From assembly GCF_024449095.1 (NCBI RefSeq), contig NZ_CP024627.1, positions 124,001 to 188,000 on the forward strand: a DNA stretch of 64,000 nt, read 5' to 3'. Numbering within the stretch: position 1 is the stretch's first letter; the number at the start of each line of letters is the position of its first letter. Under the pieces are notes generated by a model. The model was not told the DNA's origin. It saw only the letters and a list, made by a program, of their open reading frames with translations, and ran no database searches. Positions 57,498 to 64,000 of the stretch are shown here, in pieces. The stretch is from Vibrio coralliilyticus. GTDB lineage: Bacteria > Pseudomonadota > Gammaproteobacteria > Enterobacterales > Vibrionaceae. Both the position numbers and the translations under genes were made by a program.

Positions 57498-58544
57498 ATG
57501 AGTCATAATTGGAAAGAAATATTGGTCTCTTCGGCAGAGACTATAAGATCAGTATTGAAAACCATTGATCAACAAGCCCTTAAACTTGCATTAGTGGTTG
57601 ATCAAGATAATAAGTTGCTCGGTACTGTTAGTGATGGTGATATTCGCCGGGCTATTTTAAAAGATTCTTCATTAGAAGACGAAGTGGTGACGGTGATGAA
57701 TTCCAATCCAACCACTGCTGACGTCAGTATGACTCGTGAGAGTATCTTATTGCTAATGGAAAAAAAGGAACTTCATGCGATACCAGTACTTGATAACCAA
57801 GTAGTGATCGGATTAGAAACTCTGCATGGCATATTGCATAAGCCGCAATATGATAATCCTGTTTTTTTGATGGCGGGTGGGTTTGGTACACGCCTTAAAC
57901 CTTTGACAGACAATTGTCCTAAGCCGTTGCTGAAGGTAGGTGATCGACCAATCTTAGAAACTGTGATTCTGAGCTTTATCCGATATGGTTTCAGCAACTT
58001 TTATATCTCTACCCATTACTTACCCGAGATGATTCAAAATACCATTGGTGATGGTTCTCGATGGGGGGTGAACATTCAGTATATTCATGAGGATACACCG
58101 TTGGGTACGGGGGGAGCTCTTGGACTATTGCCAGAGGATTTACCAGATCTACCTGTGATAGTGATGAATGGAGACGTGTTGACAAAGATCAATTTCGAGG
58201 ACGTACTTGCCTTTCATAATAGTAAACAATCTAACGCTACTATGTGTGTACGGGAATTTGAATATCAGGTTCCTTTTGGGGTTGTTGAAGAACATGATTT
58301 TAAAATCACCAACATTGTTGAGAAACCAACGTATCGCTTTCATGTAAATGCGGGTATCTACGTCATTAACAAGTCATTGATTTCAAAGGTTAAAAAAGAA
58401 GAGTACCTGGATATGCCGACCTTGTTTGAATCGCATATTGGCAATGATGCTCATGTCTTCCCTTTCCACGAATATTGGTTGGATATCGGACGCATGGATG
58501 ACTTCAAACGTGCACAAGTTGATATTTTGACATTAGGTCTATAA
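57498..58544 (+). CDS. ptmE: CBS-domain nucleotidyltransferase, PtmE type
   Basis: Two CBS modules (about 8-60 and 65-112) are fused to a sugar-nucleotidyltransferase domain (about 120-345). The catalytic loop is GGFGTRL (127-133) followed by KPLTDNCPKPLLKVG, with VMNGDVL as metal site. In Campylobacter jejuni the same architecture (PtmE) makes GDP-glucosamine for the legionaminic route. Its presence predicts a GDP-linked pathway here. A 72-bp AT-rich gap precedes it. Confidence 0.87.
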   Translation: MSHNWKEILVSSAETIRSVLKTIDQQALKLALVVDQDNKLLGTVSDGDIRRAILKDSSLEDEVVTVMNSNPTTADVSMTRESILLLMEKKELHAIPVLDNQVVIGLETLHGILHKPQYDNPVFLMAGGFGTRLKPLTDNCPKPLLKVGDRPILETVILSFIRYGFSNFYISTHYLPEMIQNTIGDGSRWGVNIQYIHEDTPLGTGGALGLLPEDLPDLPVIVMNGDVLTKINFEDVLAFHNSKQSNATMCVREFEYQVPFGVVEEHDFKITNIVEKPTYRFHVNAGIYVINKSLISKVKKEEYLDMPTLFESHIGNDAHVFPFHEYWLDIGRMDDFKRAQVDILTLGL

Positions 58545-58549
58545 TACGA

Positions 58550-59251
58550 ATGAAAATACTAGCGATTGTACCTGCGCGAGGTGGAAGCAAACGCCTACCA
58601 GGAAAAAATATAAAATGCTTACATGGTAAGCCTTTGATTCAGTGGGCAATTGAGTCGGCATCTGACATCGAAGAAATCAGCCGCGTTATAGTCTCTACAG
58701 ACTCTCCTGAGATTGCAAAAATTGCGTCACAATCTGGTGGTGAAGTACCATTTATGCGCCCAAAAGAGCTAGCTAGTGATACTAGCTCAAGCACGGATGT
58801 GGTCAAACATGCCCTTAAATTTTACGAAAGACAAGGTGAATACTTTGATTATGTTCTATTGCTACAGCCGACCTCTCCAATTCGCAATGCTGAACACGTT
58901 ACCGAGGCTATAAAATTATTACAATTGAAAGAGGCAGATGCAGTCGTATCCGTATGTAAAAGTGAGCATTCTCCACTATGGACCAATACGTTACCTGATG
59001 ATTTATCTATGGACCAGTTCATAACGGATGATATAAAAAATACTCGTAGTCAGGATCTTCCCTCTTTTTATAGGCTGAATGGCGCTATTTATTTATCAAA
59101 TGTCAAAAGGTTTTATGAAGAGAGTACCATGTTATTATCATCAAATATTTATGCTTATAAAATGGACAACGAATGTTCTGTAGATATTGATCATGAACTA
59201 GACTTTCTAGTAGCCGAAGCAATTCTAAAATATAAGGAAAAAAATGTATAA
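58550..59251 (+). CDS. legF: CMP-nonulosonate (CMP-legionaminate) cytidylyltransferase
   Basis: NeuA/LegF family enzyme that activates the nonulosonic acid with CTP. The N-terminal motif IVPARGGSKRLPGKNIKCL is diagnostic. Other landmarks are VVSTDSPEIAKIA, LLQPTSPIRNAEHV and the C-terminal VDIDHELDFLVAEAI. Length 233 aa. It overlaps the next gene by 8 bp. Confidence 0.93.
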   Translation: MKILAIVPARGGSKRLPGKNIKCLHGKPLIQWAIESASDIEEISRVIVSTDSPEIAKIASQSGGEVPFMRPKELASDTSSSTDVVKHALKFYERQGEYFDYVLLLQPTSPIRNAEHVTEAIKLLQLKEADAVVSVCKSEHSPLWTNTLPDDLSMDQFITDDIKNTRSQDLPSFYRLNGAIYLSNVKRFYEESTMLLSSNIYAYKMDNECSVDIDHELDFLVAEAILKYKEKNV

Positions 59252-60206
59252 TGTTTTAATTATTGGAGCTGGCCAATTAGGAAGCCGGCACTTACAGGGT
59301 GCGCTGTTGAGTGTTAATCAATTAAATATCACGGTTGTTGATCCTTCACCGAAATCATTGGATGTTGCTAAAGAAAGAGCAGGCCAAGTTCAGTTTGGGA
59401 ATGCTAATTCGACAATTATTTACTCCTCGGACATCCCAAAAAATAAATCATATGATGTTTGTATTATAGCTACAGCTGCGAAAGTTCGTGCTGCTGTAAC
59501 AAAGCAGCTTTTGGCTTTCAGTAGGGTCGAACATATTATTTTTGAAAAGGTATTATTTCAAAAGCTAGTAGATTATACGGAAGTCAGAAAAATTTTAAAA
59601 GATACCAATACTACTGGATGGGTTAATTGCCCTAGGCGACTATTTTCAACATATGTAGAATTAAAAGAAGCATTAAATACATCTAAGCCAATTAGCATGG
59701 CGGTTAAAGGCAATGCTTGGGGTATGTCATGTAATAGTATTCACTTTATTGATATTTTTTCTTATTTGATTGACAGTACATCATTAAATTTAACTGAATC
59801 AGAACTAAGCCCAGAGTTAATTGAAAGTAAACGTGTGGGATTCTATGAGACAACAGGGAAAATGAAATTTATTTCAGAAGAGCATTCGCTGGTGTTAGAA
59901 TGTAATCGCGGTGATGAGTTAAACTTGAGTTTATCTATTGAAAATGGTGTTGATAAATATATCATTAATGAGTCTGATGGCAATTGGACACAGAGTGTTG
60001 GTGGAGTTCAGACTGAGAAAGCATATATCCCGTTACTTCAAAGCGAGTTAACTGGCGGGAATATTGATGACTTAGTGTTATCGAATACTTGCGGATTAAC
60101 ACCATTTTCACAGTCATGTGCTCTTCATATCCCTTTTATTAAATCTCAGTTGATGCATATGTCAGCAGTTCTTGAAAAAGAATTGGACGCTTGTCCTATT
60201 ACCTAA
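59244..60206 (+). CDS. Gfo/Idh/MocA family oxidoreductase (first of a pair)
   Basis: NAD(P)-dependent sugar dehydrogenase-like fold. The N-terminal GAGQLGSRHLQ is the dinucleotide motif, and FEKVL stands where the family has EKP. The C-terminal part is diverged from the classical family. Length 320 aa. It overlaps legF by 8 bp. In C. jejuni, oxidoreductases (PtmA, PtmF) take part in the legionaminic gene set, but I cannot say that this is PtmF. Confidence 0.75.
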   Translation: MYNVLIIGAGQLGSRHLQGALLSVNQLNITVVDPSPKSLDVAKERAGQVQFGNANSTIIYSSDIPKNKSYDVCIIATAAKVRAAVTKQLLAFSRVEHIIFEKVLFQKLVDYTEVRKILKDTNTTGWVNCPRRLFSTYVELKEALNTSKPISMAVKGNAWGMSCNSIHFIDIFSYLIDSTSLNLTESELSPELIESKRVGFYETTGKMKFISEEHSLVLECNRGDELNLSLSIENGVDKYIINESDGNWTQSVGGVQTEKAYIPLLQSELTGGNIDDLVLSNTCGLTPFSQSCALHIPFIKSQLMHMSAVLEKELDACPIT

Positions 60207-60221
60207 ATATTTGGAGAAATA

Positions 60222-61160
60222 ATGATTTGGCTAGTTGGCTCCGGCCTTATGTCCATAGATTACGCTAAAGTTTTAGAATCGCAACAACACGATTACTTAG
60301 TGATTGGTAGAGGAAAACGTTCAGCTACTGACTTTACAGCGCAAACGGGTAAAGAAGTGATTCAAGGGGGACTTGAGAGCTTTCTGGATTCAGCTCCTGA
60401 GTTACCTAAAGCAGCAATAGTTAGTGTTGGTGTTGCTCAGTTGTATGAAACAACCTTGGCACTTATTGAAGCTGGTGTAAAAAAAATTTTGGTTGAAAAG
60501 CCTGGTGGGATGAGTCAGATTGAAGTAGATACTCTTCATCAGCGCAGCCAGACTAACGCGTGTAAAGTATATATTGCTTACAATAGAAGGTTCTTTTCTT
60601 CAGTTCTAGCTTTGGAAAATAAGATCAAAGAAGAGGGAGGTGTCACCTCGTTTAATTTTGAACTGACAGAATGGGCGCATGTTATTGAAAAAATTGACAA
60701 ACCTGAAAGTGCCTTAAAAAAATGGTTTTTAGCTAACTCAACTCATGTAGCAGATTTAGCATTTTATTTAGGAGGCAGGCCAAAAGAGCTAGCCAGTTTT
60801 GTTCAAGGTAAATTGGCATGGCATCCTGCAGCTTCTGTCTTTTCTGGCGCAGGCATTAGCGACTCAGGTGCATTATTCAATTATGCGGCAAATTGGGAGT
60901 CGGCAGGCCGTTGGTCCGTTGAAGTATTGACTAAAGAAAATCGTTATATTCTCCGTCCAATAGAAACACTTCAAGTGCAGAGAAGAGGAACGATTCCTAT
61001 TGTGGATATAGATATTGACAACTCTTTGGATTTACAGTTTAAGCCTGGTCTTTATAAACAAGTTGAATCATTCTTATCAGGTGACGACAAGTTTTTATGT
61101 AAAATCGAAGAGCAAGTGCTTTTGTTTTCGACTTATGAAAAAATGGCTGGCTATCTATAA
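60222..61160 (+). CDS. Gfo/Idh/MocA family oxidoreductase (second of a pair)
   Basis: Second NAD(P)-dependent oxidoreductase. The nucleotide motif VGSGLMSIDYAKVL is at the N terminus, and the family EKP motif appears in ILVEKPGGMSQIEV. YIAYNRRFFSS and NSTHVADLAFYLGG carry conserved Tyr/Arg and His. Length 312 aa. It has GGAG before the ATG and lies 15 bp after the first. The tandem arrangement suggests an oxidise-then-reduce epimerisation or a heterodimer; both are inference. Confidence 0.82.
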   Translation: MIWLVGSGLMSIDYAKVLESQQHDYLVIGRGKRSATDFTAQTGKEVIQGGLESFLDSAPELPKAAIVSVGVAQLYETTLALIEAGVKKILVEKPGGMSQIEVDTLHQRSQTNACKVYIAYNRRFFSSVLALENKIKEEGGVTSFNFELTEWAHVIEKIDKPESALKKWFLANSTHVADLAFYLGGRPKELASFVQGKLAWHPAASVFSGAGISDSGALFNYAANWESAGRWSVEVLTKENRYILRPIETLQVQRRGTIPIVDIDIDNSLDLQFKPGLYKQVESFLSGDDKFLCKIEEQVLLFSTYEKMAGYL

Positions 61161-61234
61161 ACTGCAACCTGCTTAGTTTTAGCAATAGCTAATGTGGTTT
61201 TGGTTGGAATCAATTGAAATAGGTGTCAAAAGTA

Positions 61235-62227
61235 ATGAGTGTCATTAAATTTAAAAAGATAACCAAGATATATAATAAGTTAATGATCTCAGAATCTTTG
61301 TATTCGATTGCGTTATATAGACACATTATGAATGATGACGTATCGGATACAATTTTTTTAATTGGAGATAATATATCATACACTGAAGTGTTAAATAGTT
61401 TGGAAAATGTTATTGTTTTTGATAAAAAACAAGTGGGTTTTTTGGGCATCTCCGATGCCCTGTTTTTTTTGCTTGGCATAAAAAGGAAAAGGTTTGATGA
61501 GTTATGGGGATTATTGAGTACTATCGATAGTATTTATGGACATGATCACTTAGTAGTGTCGAGATTATTTAAAGATCATAAGATAACATTAGTTGAAGAC
61601 GGCTTGTCAAACTATTTTGAACCAAAAAAACAAGGAGTTTGTAAGGAGTTTTTGAAGAAGGTTATTTTCAAAAGAGCACACTCAAAAGGATATAACAGTA
61701 AACATGACGAAATATACTTGACAGGATTATTACCTCTTCCAAAAAGCTTTAAGGCAAAGGTAAACTGGATAGATAAACAGTTGTTTTTAAAGTCGTTAAC
61801 TACTTTAGGGAATGGGGTATTTTCACCTGACTTACAAAGCCAAAAACTGTATTCATTGATTATTACGCAACCCTTATCGGAAGAAGGCGCGATAACTGAG
61901 TTGGAGAAAGTAAACTTATATAAAGGGGTAATTTCAAAGTATAGGTTGAAAAATGTAATAATTAAACCACACCCTAGAGAAACAACCATGTATCAAGAAT
62001 ATTTTGATGAATCGGAAAACGTGAATGTGTTAAAGCCGCATATTTTATCTGAATCGTTATTTTTAGCATTAAAGTTTAGTGTGATATGTACGGTTTCATC
62101 TGCGTCAGTGTATAGCTCAGATGTTGGTTCTGCTAGGCTAATTGTATTAGGAACTGGAATTCATCCAGCTTTGAAGGGAAAACTAGGTGAAATTCCATTT
62201 TTTGATAGCTATGACTCTAACTACTAA
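61235..62227 (+). CDS. Probable CMP-nonulosonate glycosyltransferase (sialyltransferase-like)
   Basis: The three short motifs shared by several bacterial sialyltransferase families are present in order: EDG (121-123, in TLVEDGLSNYF), HP (246-247, in IIKPHPRET) and SS (288-289, in CTVSSASVYSS). YGHDH precedes them. Such enzymes use CMP-activated sialic-type sugars. ATG 61235 is preferred over GTG 61223, giving 330 aa. It directly follows the leg genes, whose product is a CMP-nonulosonate. Exact GT family (52, 38 or relatives) is not decided. Confidence 0.72.
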   Translation: MSVIKFKKITKIYNKLMISESLYSIALYRHIMNDDVSDTIFLIGDNISYTEVLNSLENVIVFDKKQVGFLGISDALFFLLGIKRKRFDELWGLLSTIDSIYGHDHLVVSRLFKDHKITLVEDGLSNYFEPKKQGVCKEFLKKVIFKRAHSKGYNSKHDEIYLTGLLPLPKSFKAKVNWIDKQLFLKSLTTLGNGVFSPDLQSQKLYSLIITQPLSEEGAITELEKVNLYKGVISKYRLKNVIIKPHPRETTMYQEYFDESENVNVLKPHILSESLFLALKFSVICTVSSASVYSSDVGSARLIVLGTGIHPALKGKLGEIPFFDSYDSNY

Positions 62228-62299
62228 TATTTTAGGTTTTACTCATAGCGCCTGAATTTAGTATAGGTACCCCCTTAATGATCTCTATTACTCTCAATT

Positions 62300-63499
62300 A
62301 TGAAATTACTTAATAAGATTTTACTATTATCCCCTTGCCTATTATTACCATTTATGAACTATGGTATTGATGTGGGTTTTAGTTTAAAACCGTATATGTT
62401 GGCAAGTTTGGTGGTTTTTTTTCTATATTTCAAGTATTTAAAGTTACCAGCTTTGTCTATTGAAATGAGTGCTTTTTTGTTTTTTATTTTTTATTTTTGC
62501 ATGACGAGCCTTTGGTCTGAATATGTTGAGTCAAGCTCAAGAATGGTTTTCTTAATGATTATCAATTTGTTTTGTTTCTCAGTTATTTATGCATGCTTAA
62601 ATAGTTATACATCTCAATACGGATTATATGATCTAGTTACATTTTTTATTAAGTTTAACTTGGTAATATTTTCTATAGCTTTCGTGATCTATATAATAAC
62701 TTTGTTCGCATATGGAAATTCTTATACTAGTTACGAAGGTAGTATTTTAGGTGTATTTATGGTTAATAAAGGGATGCCTAGGTTAGTAGCATATGCTCCG
62801 GATCCTAATATGGTCTCTTTATTTATTTCGGCACCATTGTTTTTGCGGTTATTTTTAAATAGAGGTAAATTCGATATAGTAGTTTTGTTCTTTTCACTAC
62901 TATTATTCATGACATGGTCACGAGCCGCAATAGCGGTGTTGGTAGTTGTTCTGCTATTTTTGATTTTATTTAATAGTATGTCTTTTATTAAAAACTTCAC
63001 TTTTAGCTATAGAACTTTAATTTTTGTTTTTTTGTTTACTCTAATTATTTACTTCTCTGTTGAAATTTTCTCTTTACAAGAATTAATTGAAAGAAGGCTT
63101 AGTGATGTGCACCGTGCCAGCGGCCGTTTTGATATTTGGTCAAATGCTATTGATATTATTATCGACAATCCTTATTTTGGTGTTGGTGTTTATAGTTTTG
63201 CTAAATGGAATATGGCATTATTTAATGACGCACATCATACACATAATACTTATCTAGATATATTGGTTGAGTCAGGAATATTTGGCTTCACATTATTCTC
63301 TATTTCATTATCTTTATTTTTCGTTAAAATATTAAATGTTAATATGAGTCTAAAACGGAAATCAGTTCTTTTTTCTTGGCTTGTTTTTAGTCTGGGTATG
63401 ATATTATCCCTGTCTGCAATAAGTCATGAGGGATTCATTTTTACACTGGTATTTCTTTCATTTTTATTATCGAGGATGAATTTTTTTGAAGAACAATAA
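62300..63499 (+). CDS. wzy: O-antigen polymerase, Wzy-like
   Basis: Polytopic inner-membrane protein, 399 aa with about 10-12 hydrophobic segments. The large loop ends in the Wzy_C-type pattern ASGRFDIWSNAIDIIIDNPYFGVGVY, then HHTHNTYLDILVESGIFGFTLF. In a Wzx/Wzy-type cluster it would polymerise O-units in the periplasm. A second protein of this superfamily (40635-41804) in the core locus is taken as the ligase. Confidence 0.78.
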   Translation: MKLLNKILLLSPCLLLPFMNYGIDVGFSLKPYMLASLVVFFLYFKYLKLPALSIEMSAFLFFIFYFCMTSLWSEYVESSSRMVFLMIINLFCFSVIYACLNSYTSQYGLYDLVTFFIKFNLVIFSIAFVIYIITLFAYGNSYTSYEGSILGVFMVNKGMPRLVAYAPDPNMVSLFISAPLFLRLFLNRGKFDIVVLFFSLLLFMTWSRAAIAVLVVVLLFLILFNSMSFIKNFTFSYRTLIFVFLFTLIIYFSVEIFSLQELIERRLSDVHRASGRFDIWSNAIDIIIDNPYFGVGVYSFAKWNMALFNDAHHTHNTYLDILVESGIFGFTLFSISLSLFFVKILNVNMSLKRKSVLFSWLVFSLGMILSLSAISHEGFIFTLVFLSFLLSRMNFFEEQ

Positions 63500-64000
63500 G
63501 CATACTATCACTGTTGCAATATCGACCATGGGGCAAGGAATACATAAGATTCTAGAGAACTCTTATCCTCAACATGACAATATGAACTATTTGGTCATCC
63601 ATCAAGTACTAGACTCAACAGAAGATGAGTATTCATCGGTATATAAGAAAGTCAAAGCGCATAATAATGCCGAGATTATCATCTCCCGGACAAAAGGACT
63701 GTCTCTTAGTCGCAATATAGCTTTAAGTAAATGTAAAACAGATTTCATAATATTTAGTGATGATGATAATTCGTACAACGATAACCTATATCAAATTGTT
63801 ACTAATGAAATAAAAAACAACTCAAATGCCCATTTCTTTTCTTTTATTATTGGCGATAAAATGGGTGGGCTATTCAAAGATTATAAAGATAAACCTTATT
63901 ACCATACAAAACGAACTATCTTGAGATTGTCTTCTATTGAAAACTGCTATGATATGTCATTTATCAAGAAACATTCTGTTCGATTTGATGAAATGTTTGG
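63486..64000 (+). CDS. GT2-like glycosyltransferase, truncated by the window end
   Basis: Open frame from TTG 63486 to the edge with no stop (171 codons seen). The N terminus reads KNNKHTITVAISTMGQGIHK. SLSRNIALSKCKTDFIIFSDDD is a GT-A nucleotide/metal motif of the kind found in family 2. A stop lies just upstream in frame, so TTG is the only early start, and it overlaps the wzy end. The C-terminal half lies outside the window. Confidence 0.75.
   Translation, partial: MKNNKHTITVAISTMGQGIHKILENSYPQHDNMNYLVIHQVLDSTEDEYSSVYKKVKAHNNAEIIISRTKGLSLSRNIALSKCKTDFIIFSDDDNSYNDNLYQIVTNEIKNNSNAHFFSFIIGDKMGGLFKDYKDKPYYHTKRTILRLSSIENCYDMSFIKKHSVRFDEMF

Overview
The window reads as chromosomal DNA of a Vibrio (Vibrionaceae, Gammaproteobacteria). 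The housekeeping proteins are close to their E. coli counterparts, with gammaproteobacterial neighbourhoods (bioH / comF-nfuA, rph-pyrE, gmk / rpoZ-spoT-trmH-recG, slmA-coaBC-radC-rpmB-rpmG-mutM-coaD). An lpxL/lpxN acyltransferase pair and an LPS core locus running from coaD to hldD are arranged as in vibrios. I see no rRNA, tRNA, CRISPR array, prophage or insertion sequence.

Region 1 (1-22.9 kb) is core genome: biotin synthesis, Fe-S repair, nucleotide and PAPS hydrolysis, pyrimidine synthesis (rph-pyrE with a visible attenuator hairpin), a purine permease preceded by PurR-like boxes and a guanine-type riboswitch, guanylate kinase, omega subunit, SpoT, TrmH, RecG, lipid A late acyltransferases, the nucleoid occlusion factor SlmA, CoaBC, RadC, ribosomal proteins L28 and L33, MutM and CoaD.

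Region 2 (23-44 kb) is the LPS core and inner-LPS locus: four GT9 heptosyltransferase-type genes, a WaaE-like GT2, KdkA, WaaA, WaaF, GT32, two GT25 paralogues, two hexapeptide acyltransferases, a WaaL-type ligase, a GT4 gene broken by one base in a G tract, and HldD. Inside it sits a complete CDP-3,6-dideoxyhexose operon in the order ddhD-A-B-C followed by an epimerase and a reductase, the ascarylose-type arrangement.

Region 3 (44.2-64 kb, continuing past the window) is an AT-rich O-antigen or capsule cluster, all on the + strand. It begins with rmlB-A-C but has no rmlD; an aminotransferase and a GNAT acetyltransferase follow, suggesting a dTDP-linked 4-acylamino-4,6-dideoxy sugar. After a GT2 and an MsbA/PglK-type ABC exporter comes a legionaminic-acid-type nonulosonate pathway: legB, legC, legG, legI, an ATP-grasp ligase, a HAD phosphatase, ptmE and legF. 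Two Gfo/Idh/MocA oxidoreductases, a probable CMP-nonulosonate transferase with sialyltransferase-type motifs, a Wzy-like polymerase and a truncated GT2 complete it. The usual acetyltransferase LegH is not seen; the ATP-grasp/HAD pair occupies the pathway instead and is the best candidate here for undescribed chemistry.

Functions come from reading motifs and family resemblance only; no database search was run.
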